In this document: in pieces, positions 24,901-40,135 of the stretch
How the letters are laid out: the number at the start of each line of letters is the position of its first letter
Numbering within the stretch: position 1 is the first letter of the stretch
From: Adineta vaga
Lineage: Eukaryota > Rotifera
NCBI GenBank assembly: GCA_021613535.1
Contig: CP075495.1
Span: forward strand, 13,392,001 to 13,456,000
DNA: 64,000 nt
Direction of reading: 5' to 3'
Translations under genes and position numbers: made by a program
Notes under the pieces: model-generated
Databases searched by the model: none
What the model saw: the letters and a program-made list of their open reading frames with translations, nothing else
Told to the model about the DNA's origin: nothing

Positions 24901-27900
24901 ATGACATCAGCAGATTTATTGTCTATTATCAGTTTTTCGCCCACTACTACCTGTCGGACTATTTTTAACTATAGTCTCTAGTGTCTATCTACGTCCGTCA
25001 TCATTTGCTATCGAAGTTCATGTTTTTCAACATCTTAACGTTATCACTGATTAAGTTACATATCAAACCAATGACCGTGCTAAATATATCTCATCTTACA
25101 GTGTAAACATGCGAGCAATTGCGAAAGACAAAGACGTAGAAGAAGGAAAAGAAAATCCGATGTATTGGCGTTGAAAGTAAATGTAGAGCTATTAGTTCGA
25201 CCATATGTAATATCGCTTGAGGCATTAATAGGAGGTCGAGTGTTTCAGGTTTTTCTTTTTTCTTTCAATTATTAATGAAATAAGTATCGATCTAATTGCA
25301 TTACTTAAAGCAAAAGCGAAAAGAAAATCGACGAAACGAAAATGAAGTATTCGATGTTGTCACTCTTATGATGTCTCTTGAATTACAACATACATATACA
25401 ACTATTAATCAGTAAACATTATTCATATATCAGCTGTTAGTTACTTGAAAAATAGAGAGACACAAACAAGGTCAACTTTAAGCTTTGTCTTTTCATACAA
25501 TTGACATAAAATTCGATAAATCTGTATCAATAATCTTTGTTCATGAATTTCTAACACATTCTCTCATATTTCATGCAAATATATATATATATATGTACGT
25601 GCCATGCCTTATGCACATGTATACACAAATGCTTAACATCGAATGAGCATCTGTCTAGTGTCCATTTGAATAAAAAGAGCATCAATGCGTATACCTTTAC
25701 GATTATAGCAATGATTTGGTACATATTCAAATTGACTTTTAATCATTCATTCTAACAAAAGAACGATAAATTAAGAGAGAGAGAGAACAAAATGAAAGAA
25801 CGAAAGAACTATTCAGAAGTTTGTTTTTATTAAAATTTAACTGCAAAGATTTATTCGAAAGAATGAAGAGAAAAAAGATAAGCATGCGCTAGAATAGTAG
25901 TGATGGTTGTAGTAGTAATAGTACATTTCTTTACTTGGTGTCTGTGTGCATGTATTTTTTTGACAAGATTTTATTCTGTACATGAACAACATCATGATTC
26001 TTTATCTCGTTTTTTCTTTCCTAGTCGATAGACGATAGAGAATGAAAAGGGCACAAATCAAAAATAAATAGAAACAGATATTCTCGTTCTCTTCATCAAC
26101 GTTTGCTTATAAGTGTGATTGAATCTAAACATTCACTCCTTCTATCTATAGACTGCTGTTAGATTGAGGGATTTAGTTTTTATTTGATATCATTCATGCT
26201 CAAAGACAAGTCAGTTGTTGATCTCTCTGTCTTTCTTTCTTTCTTTCGTCGTTTTTCTTTTTCATCAATATCATACATATATATCTTACTGCGTAGCAAT
26301 CGAAGCAATTAGTTTGATTATATAAGTATAATTCTTTTGTTTTGTATCCATATATTAGATATGATTGATAGACATTTGTTTATTTCTGTAACTTTATTCT
26401 TAGTACTGAATCACTCAATCGTCTAAATCAAAGCCATCAAATGCCATCATCTGAACTTTCATATGATGCATATCGTTTTCGTCGTTTGAATGATCATGAT
26501 CAAATGACAAATGCAACAACACGTCTAAGAAATATAGCGAAAGTAGAACCTTATTCGATCAATACGAATGCGAATCGTCCATTATATCCACCATCATCAT
26601 CACAAATGACAGAAAGCACAGCAGCAGCAGCAACCACAGCAATACCACCAAAAGCACGTATTATACTTAATAGTGCAGGAAATACTCCAAGCAATACATC
26701 AACATCGTCATCAGCTGGTTCTCTCGGTGGTACAATTCGTCATCAAAATGTTCGTCATTCAGATTTTCTTTCACCGAACCCCGCCTATTTAGCTCCTGCT
26801 CCTACTATTCCTACTACCGCTCCTCCGCCTCCTCCTCTTCTTCCGTACAAATCTCAACCACATTCAAGTTCATCTTCACATCCAGTACCTCAATCAACTT
26901 CAATGCCATTTTCACATGGTCCATCGAATCGATTACCTAATAATAATAATAGTTTATTTTATAATGGGCGTTCTGCTAGCATAGCTTCATCAATAAATAC
27001 TACTCAGCAAAAGTATGGACCATCAACAAGAATTGATCTTCATCCAGTCAAAGTGAGTTATTTAAATTTAAAGAAAAGAATTACATCATCATCAAAGTAA
27101 CTTCTCTTTCTTTTTTCTCTTATAGAATACGATTCCATCTTCGACGTATCAAAATGGTAACAGTAAAGTTATTAGTAATAATAATACATATGAACAGTTC
27201 GATAATTATCCTATGCCAAGTTCATATGATTATCAACCGAGAGAATTTGCATCATCCACGACCGCAATTAATGCTTCATCAAATAATGCTCGTCAACCAG
27301 CTCAAGGATCAATACGACCAGTACTTATTGATCAACCGCAACAACAAGATGAACGATCTATTGGTGGACAACAACAATCTCGTCGTCGTTTTCAACGACG
27401 TAAACAAATGAAACGTTCAAAAAGTGCTGATCTCTATCAAGAACCTTCATCACAATCCAATTCAAGAAATCAAAATAATAATAATTATTTTTATCCATCA
27501 ACACATAATAATGAAATGAATAAACTTCTTCGACAACAACGATCAATTAGTCGTGATCCTATCGCAGGAAATGAAGGTGTAGTAGACGAAAATTTGTCGT
27601 CATCATCATCAGCATCATCATCATCGATTGGTCAGATCGAACGTGTCAATCGAGATGCTTTACTTCGTTATAAATCATTAGATTCCATGACATTTAATAA
27701 TCGAAAATTAAATTTAACTACAAAAAATAATAGTCAAAATGTTAATACACGACGAGCTGTATCAAAACCGATGAATATTGATTTTGATAGTGATGATTCA
27801 GTTTGTGGCATACCAAAACCAAGAAAGTAAGTAACCGATTTTGATTTTTCTTAGACCAAAATAGAATGCATATCTAGTTGACAGCAATTAACTTACTTTT

Positions 27901-28770
27901 TGATATAATTATTAATCTCTCCCTTTTCTATACATATCTATGTTTATCATCATCATATTAGACTCATTGATTTCCCTTTTACCTTTGTTTTATTGCTTGA
28001 TATTTGCTGTGTTCTTCATGCTTATAATACGCATTAATATTTATCTTTGTGTTGCTATCTTTCTCTAATGAATGTTATGTAAAATTTGGTTAAATACTGC
28101 TGCTGCTGCTACTGTTGTTGTGATTGTTGTTGTTGTTGTTGTTGTTTGTTGATGCATGCTAGCGAAATGTTCCAATATGCATATAGATCTAATTATATGG
28201 TCATATTTTATAATTATTTTTGTTTTACTCTTTTGTCGTATTACGGATGATTTGCTTGATAGCACGATTATGATGATGTGTTCGATTGTTGTGGATTGAT
28301 ATGAAGTTTGACTAGGTCATCTATATGTATTTATATATACATGTGTATACATATTGTCACTGTCAAACTAGAATCATCGATTTGTCTTCTCTACCTTATA
28401 GGACAATTGGTCGATAAATGAATCTGTCTCATCATACATCGTATTTTTATATGAAACATGACAAGAATATCTTTTTCTTTATTATTTTACGTCTATTTCA
28501 TTTTTTTCTACCCATGGTCATCTTTATAGATCTTTATGCTACATAATGACTAAATGAAAACTGAATGACTATGTGCATTATCATGTGTTCTTTTCTTAAT
28601 CATTGGAGTTTTTTCCATTGTTATTATGTAGTCTTTCAAAATGTGGATTTATCTTCTTTTTTTTTCTGTTTACTGTAGTATGAATATTTTGTATTTGATC
28701 AGAAAGAAAAAGAATTCTCTTCGATACGATCAAAAAGAAAACAAAATCCGCTGTCTATAATTCACTTCTT

Positions 28771-28807
<37 letters not shown>

Positions 28808-31800
28808 GTATATATGTATATATTGTTTTCTTGTTTTCGAGTCTTCTCGGTCTAATTCGATGGTATGACAATCAATAACAAACCGACGACCTTTGAAAAC
28901 ATGAAGAACGATTCTGTTTATTTCTCCGTAAAAAACTGTAATACTATCACAGCAATCAATCAATCAATCAATCGATAGGATCAAGAAATAACAAACAAAA
29001 AAGCAGAGATATTGAAAATCTGTTTCTAATATAGTCTTCTTGGAATGATATAGCAAAGACTCAATATTCCTATGACTGATCATAAATTTTGATGTGCTCA
29101 TTGAAAATATAATTGTTAACATTTTTATTCAACTATGGAAAACAATCAACAAATCGTGATTGAATATGATGTGCTCGATTTCATTGATTACTTTTCTCGT
29201 TAGATATATCATGATGTGGATAGAAATCGATCAAACAGAAAAGAACCTTGTATTCAAATAGAATTGATCTTTAATTATTACCAGCAAATCTTTGCCCTTC
29301 TTGAACAACAAGGTTAGAAAGTATTGATAGGTCTTCTTTTCTCATCGAAAACGTCTTCCTTTGTAAAGGTTAAGTGAGATTTTATCGTTTATTTTTAAGA
29401 TGTTGATGTTGACGGTATGATGAAGCGAATTCTAGATTATTATTACGTTTGTTATATACATATATACATATATATATATCATATCATCACTTCATTTTTA
29501 ATGTTTACACACACACAAAGATGAAGTGATGAGAGTACAAGAAAGTCTTTTTTTGTGCATTGATTTTCTTTTTGAAGAAATGAATGAGAATAAAACATAA
29601 TCTCAAAGGGAAATTAACCGAGACTGATATTAATAATAAGAAGAAAAAAGAAGAAGAGACGAGAAAATAAATCTATGACATATTGTTAGTCTATGGACAA
29701 CAATTGCTCTCGACTCCCTCCACCCACCATCGTTATCGTCATCATCTTCATCATCACGATAGAGATATTAATGCATTGCATTTATCAAAAAAACTATATC
29801 GGATATGTAGTTATATATGCATATATGCTGTTATTTCTCATTTCTTCATCTCTCACCACTCATCGACCTATACAAACGAAGTTTATATAATCAAGCGGAA
29901 AATATATAACTCATCGATAGCGTACAATGTTCATATTCTTTCTCTTATGATGATGAAGATGTTGATAATCATATATTTTCTCTTCGCCTTCATCTATTTT
30001 GATTTATGCACATGCACATTGTCTAGTAATAATGACGTCCAACTTGAGAAAACATAATAATTGTCTTCTGTTTGTTATGAACTTCGTATCACAAATCTTT
30101 ATTTGAATTTTCAATTGAAAAGTAAACTTTCACTCGATTTATCATGGGAGCTTGGTATGTACATATGAAAAGGAGAATATTGGAAAGAACATTTGTAATA
30201 ATAGTGACAGTTGTCTTTTGTCATTTATTACCAATTTCTAATTAATTCAAAATAAAAAAAAACTTAATGATTTTATTTTATTTAGGCTCTGTACTGGCAC
30301 CAAAAATGATGTTATCTCAGACAAATCATTACCTAGTAAGTACCTTGTCTATCTTTTGTTGTTGAATTTAACAATACATAAACAGATAAAGATAGTTTAT
30401 AAATAGTTAAGACCACCTACACAAACATCCTGGAAAAAAAGGGTATTTATCTCCGAGTGCTATTTCAACAACAGATCTATCCTTTCTATATATATATATA
30501 TATATATATATATTCATTCCTACTACGAAAATATAGATTTCTTTCATTTTTGAGGAGATTATTTAAGAAAAATGTCAAGATCATTCATTGACATCCAATA
30601 TAAGATGGCAAAGATTCATTTGAATTGATTGTTATATATCGAATAAATCTGTTAAATTCATATAAGAAAACGAAAAAAGTTTGTTGTTTTCTCCTATGCA
30701 TATTGCAGTAGTCATGTAACATTTGATATTGATGTTTTACATCTGGTGAAGAGTACACAAACTGTATGAATATGATCAAATTCCTTTCTAAAGAGCACTT
30801 CTTTCTCATAACTAAAGAACTAAAAAGATTTTTATTATTATTATTATTATTCTTTCTCATTTAAATAAGTTAGTTTTTACTCGATCAACTCTCAATTACC
30901 TTCATCTAACCGAAATCGAGATTTTCAGAGTAAAAATATGGCGTAAATAGAACCAGTATGCTCTCTATTTATATTTTTCCACCCTCGGAAAGTTGTTGAT
31001 AAGAAGTCTATTACTAGACGAATACAAAACACAATAATCTACGAGGATAGATGATAATAAAAAGAAAAGCCTTGGAATACAAAAAAAACAACCAGGGGAA
31101 TATTTTCCTTAATAGATAACGAAAATTAAATATAAATAGTCTTTCTACTCTAAATAGACATGAGAATGCAAAAAAAACCACGAAATAGTTTCGTGTGTAC
31201 GTTTTATTTTCGATTTGTTAATATGACAAATGATATTGTACATAGTAATAAATTGTTCTAAACTTTTTTCTCTTGATGTTTTCGTCAATATTATCTCTCT
31301 GTTAGTTGTACCACTTTGTCATTCTGCTTATTCGCACAAACATATTTGCATTAGAGATTGGTCCTTTAGCCCCTAGTAGTTAGTATCCTGTCTTCTTCAT
31401 AGTCGAGAACGTTTCTTGTCATTTGCTTGTTCTTTTCCATTCTTGATTCTTTTTGTCGTTACGATTGCGACATCAACTGTTCTTCTAACACCGATATTCT
31501 ATTTATTCTCTTCATATAGATTTTTCATCACTAGAAGAAAAAGATCGTTCTCTTCATATACGAACAACATCTAACTACGATATTGATAATAGTGAGACAA
31601 GTACAAAAATTGCAAAATCTACTCACAGAGATGAGATTACAACCGATCAAAGAAATAGATTGGTTGAAACAAGTTTTCCTTTACAAGTGTCAACGATAAC
31701 TCTAACAGATGATAAAATACAAAAACAAAAACTAATGGAACACGAACAACATACAGGATCATCTCGAACTGACTCTCAATTTCATATTCAAACATCAGGT

Positions 31801-34800
31801 ACACCAACAATTAAACGACGTGGTTTAGTCTATTCAAAATCAGACGAAATTTATTCAACACCACCACCAATGGATGATATTTTTCACGATGCAAGCGATG
31901 ATTTTAACACCAATCAAGATCAAACAGGTACGTTTAAATGTACATGTGCTTATTAAATTGAATATGCATGCAAGCAGAAAAGAAAGGAGACGTCATGTCG
32001 ACCTCTTTCAGATGAATTCATTTACGAGAACATTGACTAATTTAACTACTTTGAGTGCGTCTGTAAATGGTCAACCTTAATTCATTTTTTCTTCTTCTCC
32101 TTCTTTCTTTCTCTTGTCACACACTTTTATCGACAACATACAATCATAAAACATGCATATGCCGGACATAAATTAGAACTTGACATACATATAGACATAC
32201 ATTGTAATTTTTCTTTTCCTGCCGTCTACAACGAACAATGAAAAAAATCCATTCTCGACATTTGTTTTTATATTGTTTATAGATATGCCAACAAAAATTT
32301 ATCCAGATTGGAATCGACCTTCAGAAGATAAACATATACAAAAACCTGTACAAAATCAAGACTTATTTATTAGAGAATCTTCCGATGGTAACGATTTTCT
32401 TTAATCTTAATGATGCATTCTATGTTATATTTTTCTTTTCAGTTAAAATTCCAATAAAACCTGAAACAATATCAAAACCGAATGAATCCACGGCATTATC
32501 ATTTACTCGTCCATTAAAATCATCGATTGAAAAGATGCAAAAAACTCTAGATGATAATAATGATTCATCAATTTCTACAACAAATCGTTCAATCTATCTT
32601 CCAATTGAGAAACAACGTGGTCTTTCGGAAATTATTCGAAAACGTAATAGCCGATATAAAGTTGAAGATTACAAACGTTCAATACAGAAATCAAATACGT
32701 TTGATGAACAACAATCTCAATATTTTCGATCATTATCAGCACGTGATGATATACATACATTATCAACTGATCAATCATCATCATCCACTCGAAGTCCTCG
32801 ACAAATTCAACGTTTTAATAAAACACAATCTATGGATTTTTCCTATGAATATGATCAACCAGCATTTTCATCGTCAGGAAGATTTCCATCGAATGAAAAG
32901 ATTTTAGAAGAACAAAATCCAAATGAGTACGTATATAAAATAGTATATCGAATCAATTCGATTGATTTTCTTGATTTAGAAACAATGAAACTGATGATAC
33001 AATCAATGTTAGTGCTCGACGAAATCTCTTCGAAACATTTCCGAAAGATTCGCAGATTGCTCGCAGTTTAATACGTTCAAAATCATTCAAAGAAAAGTAA
33101 TCAATTTGTTTAATTTCATTTTCGAAAAAAATTAGAAATTCTCTTCTTTATGTAGATCTTTCTCTTCATCAAATGAAAGATATTCTGTACCAATAAAATC
33201 AGTCAATGATATTGAACAAACATCATCAGTTATACAAAATCGTATTCCAAATGAAATTGATGAGAATTCCATCGTAGATAATTCAATAGATGTCTTTGAT
33301 GATGATACATCGAAACTAACATTTAAAGAAAAAATGATTTTATTTAATAAAAAGAAAAATAATAGTTCAGCATCATCATCATCTTCACTAAAAGCTAATC
33401 GAAATCGACTTACCCAGGTAAATCTGATTCACATTCTTTTTTTTTCGATGACTAATAGACTGCACCATACCATACTACTACATTCATATGTGTAGGAAGA
33501 GAAAGAGAGATATCATTTGAAAGAACGAAGAAGAAAATGTGTCTATTCATATTTTAACAATAGAAATTTGATTCTTCTTCTTTTTCTTCTTCTTCTTCTA
33601 GCCAATAACTGCTGAAGAAGTTCTTGCAGCTGAACATTTCTCTACTGACACATCACCAACATCAAGTTCTAAGCAATTAGATACAACACCTCCTCGTATG
33701 TATACAAAAAATATATTCCTTGATAAAAAGACAAAGCATGTCTTTTTATTTTGTTGTGACCATCTAGTGAATGACAAATCCTTAATGCATGATAGTTTAT
33801 CATTATCATTATCACTGAATTCTTTCGTTGAAGAAGAAATTTTTCCTCACAAACCAATCCTTCAAACATCTGTTTTACAAGAAAATCGTTTGGGTGAAGA
33901 GCATGTTAAACATTTGACAATGCACAATATCGGTATGCGTTTTTTTTTTCAGTAGACTTTTGAGTTTATCTTAGCAATTGTCAACACTTATTATTTCTTT
34001 TTCTCTATAATTTATCTATGTATCATCACTTGCGTTGTTTCTTTCTCTTGTTCGTTTATAAATGATTTACATGTAGTTATTTTTATTCCATTAGAAGATA
34101 CAAATATGTTGAGTCAAGAAGAAACAGAAAATATGATACCGGTGAGCAAAAGGTATGTAAAATAAGATGAACTTTATTTCGTTTTATATTGTTATTGTTA
34201 TTGTTATTGTTATTGAAGACTCGAACTATTAAAAACATATGGTGAAAATGAATGGAAAAAACGTGTAAAATCAACTAATGATGCAAATGAATTTACTGTT
34301 GAAGGAAAACTTCGACAAGCAGGTATAGATCGAACAAAAAAGGAATCCGTCTTTTCTTTGAAAATACTGTTTTACTTTTTAGGCAAACTTTCTACACCTA
34401 CAGATGAACAAAAATTATTACCATCAAGTACACGAAAAACACCGACGTTGAAATACAATGCAAAGAAAACGAATACGGATCAAGAACAGCGTGCTAAAAC
34501 TGTTGATGTCGTTCGTCTTAAAGCTGGTTAGTAGAGAAAAAAAATTAGAAATTGATCGTTTCACATCGTCCATTCATTGACTTTTCCTATTAGTATAATA
34601 TATAGGTTTTTATTAGTAGACAAAAAAAGAAGAAGAGAAAAGAAAAGAAAAGAAATGTATTGACTCCTTTTTTTCTCCCTTTGTCTCTTGCATTTTGTGC
34701 GTGACTTAAGCTACCATTCTTGAAATGTTGCATCATCATCAGTAGTGTAATAGTACCATCAATGTCCATTCTCGTCGTCACATCTATACATATATAGATT

Positions 34801-37800
34801 CATGCAAAAATTGATCGTTCGTCCAGACTAATTCATTAATTGTTTTTCACACTCATGTACTTATCTAACTTTATATACATTGCTCATTGAGTTAAATAGA
34901 TGCGCACGCTTGTGCATTGACTCATTGATCGATTGATATATGCTTTCCTAACTTTCAATGAAGTATTACGTCAGGGAAAGAATATCTTTCATCATCATTG
35001 CTAGTTACTCTTTTTCTTACCGTCGGAAGATACAGATAGCATGTTAGCTCTTGTTTTTCTATCACTGAACGTCTTCACGATATCCCATGAGAATAGAATA
35101 CATGGGTCTCTTGCATAACAATCTTATACCGTACAAACAATAACATTAAAGAGAAATAGAGAGAGAAAGAACTCATTCTTTTTCTTTTTTCACTCTCTTT
35201 CTCGTTTCTCATCTCTTCTTCATCACCATCATCTTTTATACGAGCAAACTCGTTCGACTACTACTACTACTACTATTCATCATCATTCTCATCCTCATTT
35301 TTATTCTACCCATCGACAACAAACATACTTCTTTTCTCCTCTTCTCTAAGCACATACATACATCCTTAGTTTTAACTCTACATTTTTCTCCTTCACAACA
35401 TTCTTCTTTTTCTAACCATGAATGTACATAACATTCTTCCTAATAAACTATCTACGACTGAAGAGTATAAGATGACATACATTTATCATTGATACTATTT
35501 GAATATCGACATTTATAAGTCATCATTTATTGACGAAAATCGAGGTGGATTACATTTTTTTAAAGATGTGATAAAACACACATAGATTATTATTAGAATA
35601 ATTATCATCATCATCATCATCGTATAACGAATAACAACAACATTTAGGCAAAAAAGAACAGTCTAAATAGTATGGGACAATGTGTTGACAAGGACATTGC
35701 TATTGAACAGCACGACAAGAAGACAAGTACATTAGTTATTCATCTAAACTTCTTTTTTTCTGTCCTTCAAAACAGATGATACTTACAGATGTTTATCTTG
35801 AACTTTTTTTTTATTTTATTTTATTTTTCTATCTAGAATCGGCCGTTAATAACAAGGACATAAAGCAAATATCGTCATCGAATTCAAAAAGTAATGAAAC
35901 AAGTAAGAAATCTAAGACAAAAGATAAACATGATTTTTTCTATTGACCATCTATATAATATTTTTTCTTTTAGCATCAACTAGTAATAATAATAATAATA
36001 AAAACAATGTTGTGTCAGTATTAAAGTCAGATACAGTATCTATATTAAAACCTGATGATCATTTCGATGATTTTTTTGCTGATACAAATAAAAATTTAAA
36101 TAATGAATCATCTATTCAATTGAATACGGATGATCTTAATCGAATAGCTGAAAATGCGGTCAGGTAAAGTTGAATAAAACGAAATGATATTTCAAATTCT
36201 TTAATTGAACTATATTAGATTACAATCACAACCAGCGCGTGTTCGTCCACCTCGTCGACAACAACAGGGAGCAAAGAATCCTCTTCGACAAATTCAAGTA
36301 ACTGTTCCAACAACTAATGAATACACAGAAATACATACAAATATTTCTGAACAAGAACTTCGTCGATTAAAACGAGCTCAAAGTAAGAAAGAACAAATAA
36401 TGCGTCTTTTTTTCCTTCTATCGACAATTAAGGAAATCTAATTACATGTATACGTTGATCTTCGTAAATATTTGTAATTAGATTTAGTAAATGACAATCT
36501 TAACTAACACTTAGTTAGTATTCTTCAATACTTATTGTTAGATAATCAAGAGAAGTAAACATCCAATGATGTGATGAAAAATATAAGAGACTGTATATTT
36601 TAGATGAAATTTATCGGAAGTGTTCATAATCGATCGATGAGAAGACTATTTATCTGGAATTTTTTTCTGCAGATAATGAGATTTAACCTTAGGGAATGAC
36701 TACTCATATACTTTATCGATATCATTCCATCTAATGATTATTATCTAATCGATTATCTTTAAATAAATTGAGTTACAAAAGTATTAGAATAACTTACAAC
36801 ATATTCACATATCTATGCTGTTTGAAGAAAGTTCATTTTCTTCGATAAATCTTTCTGGATCTTTGTTCTGTATTGAGATGAAAGTTGACCTTGATGCGTC
36901 GGAAATGTGTCGAAGCACTTAAAAATTAACATCTTTAAAGGTTTTGTATTCGCTTATTCTAGTTGCCGAAAATGCTGGTCTTGCTCAGGAAGCATTAGCT
37001 GCTTTAGCAGCAACGGAAAATTTTGCTGAAATTAACCTACGAAAAATTGATCGAGCAGCTGTTGCAACATTTGGTTTTGAACCTTATAAAGATTTGATGT
37101 TAATATTAATTAAAGGTCGTCGTCATTGTTCATTACGTTTAGTTAATCCAATATTTGATTCAGTCAATGAAGGCGATTGTTATTTATTAATAACTCCATC
37201 GAAAGTTTTTGCTTGGCTTGGTCATTACTCGAATACATTAGAGAAAGCCAAAACCATGGATATTATTGATTTCTTAAAACAACAACGTGATTTTGGTTTA
37301 CGTAGTGAAGTTAAATATTTTATTTTGGATCAAGCCAATGATGATATAGAAACTGATATTTATGCTGAATTTGCTGATATTTTACATGGTGATGATGAGA
37401 ATTTTAAATCGATGGATCTTGTCACAGATGATGATTATTATGAAGCAAATGTTATGGAATTAAATCGTGTTTATCGTTTAGATAATGATATGCTAATTCC
37501 ATTAGATGATTTTTGTTTTCGTTCATTATCCGTGAAAATTCTTGATCCAAATGAAGTATTTGTCTTTGATTTTGGTTCGGAATTATATGTTTGGAATGGT
37601 AAATATGCTGATAAAACAAAACGTAATGTGGGTTTACAATTAGCACAACAATTATGGAATGATCCATATGATTTTTCAGAATGTTTAATCAATCCATTTG
37701 AACCATTGGATGGTAAGATTATTTAATAGAAAACTTCTTTTTTTCTCTCATAGAAAAATATTTTTATTTAGATAAAAATGAATCTGTAAATCAAACGGGT

Positions 37801-40135
37801 ACTAAACGACCAACGTGGTGTATATTTGGTAAACAAAATCAAAATGTTGAAACTTTATTATTTAAAGGAAAATTCTATGATTGGCCTGGTGATTTGAAAG
37901 AACTTAAACCAATTAATGATGCTGCAAATAATGTAAATCGTATACCATCAGCAAGACGGGTATGAAATTGAAATAGTTGAAAATAATAGTTGATTGTATT
38001 CTTGATTTTCTAGCCTCCGTCAATTGTTGAAATGCTTAAGCCAGCTGATGTTCAGAAAATGCTTGCAAAACAAGATAATCCAGTAAATATGATCCTTGAA
38101 CAAGCTAATTTAGGACGAGGAAAACATTGGTATGATCCAGTTGAATTACGTGGTCATGATGTTCAAACAATATCATTGAATGTTTGGCATGTGAGTGAAA
38201 ATGAACGTCATGAATTAACTAAATCAAGTTATGGACAATTTCATGCTGATGATGTTTATATTATACGATGGAGATATAAATTAGTAGCATCAGGTAAATA
38301 ATTCTCAATATTTCAAGAAGAAGTTTACATTTCAAAGTCAAAATAATCAATTCTTCTTTTTTCCTTGGTTTGTTTTCTTTTCTATAAGATATTTCTTATC
38401 ATAGGATTTCATTCGATTACAACTGGTAAAGCATCTGTAAGAAAAACAGATACCGGTCGAGATCGTGTTGCTTATTGGATATGGCAAGGTATCAATGCTA
38501 GTCCTAATGAAAAAGGTATTTCAGCGTTAATGACGGTTTTTCTTGATGAAGAGAAAGGTCCACATGTAAGTAAACGGTCTCCTTTTGGTTTATTTCATGA
38601 GAACTAATTATTCCTCTTTAGGTTCATGTTATTCAAGAACGTGAAGAAGCAACATTCTTACAACTATTCGATGGAACATTAACAATTCATATGGGTAAAC
38701 GTAATCAATCAAATTCAAATAAAACCTCACCTTGGCATTTATATGTATTTCTTGGAGAAATTGATGTAGAAAGTCATTGGTTGGAATTAAATGTTGATAA
38801 TGGAAATTTACGTAGTCATACATCATTTCTTTTGATTAATAATATTGATAATTTAATGTTACTTTGGCATGGTTATGGAACAACATCTGAACAAAAAGCT
38901 TTAGCAAATCAGTCAGCAATGAAATTACGTGAAAAGTTCGTGATATTTATTTTATGATTTAAAATATTCTTGATCGATTTTAGACGTGCGGATGAATTTC
39001 ATTTTAATAATGAACATGAATATATTGAATTTAATGAAATGCAAGAAGGTGATGAAACTGATGTATTTTGGAATGTATTTCATGAATCAAAACATCAACG
39101 AAAATATCATTCATTATTAAATGGTAAGAAAAGAAAGAAGAAAAAAAAATTCAATGAATTGTTTTGTTTTCTTCAAGCTCGAACAGTTAAAAAGTTAACT
39201 GCAACGATGCGAATCTTTCATTTATCAAGTCTACATGGTCCATTTGTTGCTCAAGAACTTCTCTATCCTCTTCGTTCTCCTAATCATATTTCAGCATTTC
39301 CATTTACTCAAGCTGATCTATATGATCTTCAACAACCTGCATTATGTTTAATTGATGCACAAACAGAAATATATATATGGCAAGGTTGGACTGATATGTC
39401 CGATGATGAACTTGATTTACACTTAAACAATGCTAATATTCAAGCTGGAGGACCAAAAGATATACGTTTTACTGCTGAACGTCGTTGTACTTTCCGTACA
39501 GCAGTAGAATATTGTAAAGGTAGATTGACATACAATTGAATGATTATTCAACATTATCTATGTTTTGTTTATTTAGCAAAAACTGGTTCATCTACTGTTG
39601 ATGTACCTTGTTCAATAGTATATGCTGGTTTAGAACCAATTGATTTCATAAATTTATTTCCAAAATGGACGGTTAATATGAAAGCACGACAACAAAATCA
39701 ATTAGTAAGTTTTCTTACACATGACTTGATGATGTTTGATATAACAAAAACAAACTACATTATGTTTTATTTTAGGACGGTAAAAAATTCAATCAAAAAG
39801 ATTCAGTACCGGATATATTGAAACAATTATGCCGTGAACAGTATACTATTGAAGAACTTCGAACCCGTCCATTACCAGAAGGTATACTAGAAAGAAAGAA
39901 AGTGCTAGATGAAATTTTGAAAAATCATTTGTATTTATAGGTGTTGATCCCTCTAAAATTGAATTCTATCTTTCAGACGAAGATTTTCAGGTATAATATC
40001 TATTTCTTTTGTACGAAAAAATATGTTTTCTTTTTTTTCTTTGTTTAGAAAGAATTTCGTATGACGAAGGATGAATATTATGCTTTACCATATTGGAAAC
40101 AAACAAATATTAAAAAACCACTTGGATTTTTCTAA
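21999..40135 (+). CDS. SVIL: supervillin-like actin/membrane scaffold protein
   Basis: Thirty exons: 21999-22520, 22593-22976, 23588-24762, 26404-27052, 27126-27826, 30286-30335, 31520-31927, 32283-32387, 32443-32926, 32980-33096, 33156-33417, 33602-33695, 33768-33932, 34095-34152, 34219-34322, 34383-34526, 35837-35902, 35974-36163, 36219-36382, 36963-37712, 37772-37959, 38014-38293, 38405-38565, 38622-38935, 38984-39123, 39178-39519, 39577-39704, 39776-39881, 39941-39990, 40049-40135. Every junction keeps phase, giving 2795 aa. Residues 1-1950 are disordered and Ser/Pro/Asn-rich with supervillin-like islands (LTFKEKMILFNKKK, LLKTYGENEWKKRV, RRQQQGAKNPLRQIQ). Exon 20 onward has the gelsolin-like repeats (KGRRHCSLRLVNP, FDFGSELYVWNGK, GQFHADDVYIIRWRYK, PALCLIDAQTEIYIWQGW). 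The last exon is a villin headpiece (MTKDEYYALPYWKQTNIKK). Supervillin links actin, myosin II and membranes. The first coding exon could continue upstream. Confidence 0.93.
22977..23587 (+). other. supervillin intron 2
   Basis: 611-bp intron with pyrimidine-rich stretches. Open frames inside it (for example 23167-23499) are T-rich artefacts. I see no required exon: flanking phases already match (0/0). Confidence 0.6.
24763..26403 (+). other. supervillin intron 3
   Basis: 1641-bp intron, unusually long for this window, with no recognised exon. AT-rich with scattered purine-rich and TTTC-repeat patches (about 26230-26250). Candidate place for regulatory elements or an alternative first exon. 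Confidence 0.5.
27827..30285 (+). other. supervillin intron 5 (2.5 kb)
   Basis: The longest intron of the gene. It contains a (TC)n(TA)n composite microsatellite at about 28768-28822 and (AT)n near 29458-29480. No exon recognised; the flanking exons join in phase (2 then 1 nt). Confidence 0.5.
28768..28822. repeat. (TC)n followed by (TA)n microsatellite
   Basis: About 20 nt of pure TC dinucleotides run directly into an AT-alternating run, within supervillin intron 5. Simple sequence only. Confidence 0.9.
30336..31519 (+). other. supervillin intron 6
   Basis: 1184-bp intron with a pure (TA)n microsatellite at about 30486-30513 and an ATT-repeat patch near 30832-30851. No exon recognised. Confidence 0.5.
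34527..35836 (+). other. supervillin intron 16
   Basis: 1310-bp intron starting with the donor GTTAGT. It contains pyrimidine-rich and (CTA)n/(CAT)n simple repeats around 35255-35300 and 35601-35622. No exon recognised; flanking phases match. Confidence 0.5.
36383..36962 (+). other. supervillin intron before the gelsolin-like half
   Basis: 580-bp intron separating the disordered N-terminal half from the first gelsolin-like exon. Longer than most introns in this gene's 3' half. It could hold a second promoter producing a short headpiece isoform, but nothing in the sequence proves it. Confidence 0.4.

Noticed and set aside
29683-30057. 124-codon plus-strand frame in supervillin intron 5
   Set aside because: His/Tyr/Ile-rich low-complexity peptide, no in-phase splice sites to the neighbouring exons, and the flanking exons already join in phase.
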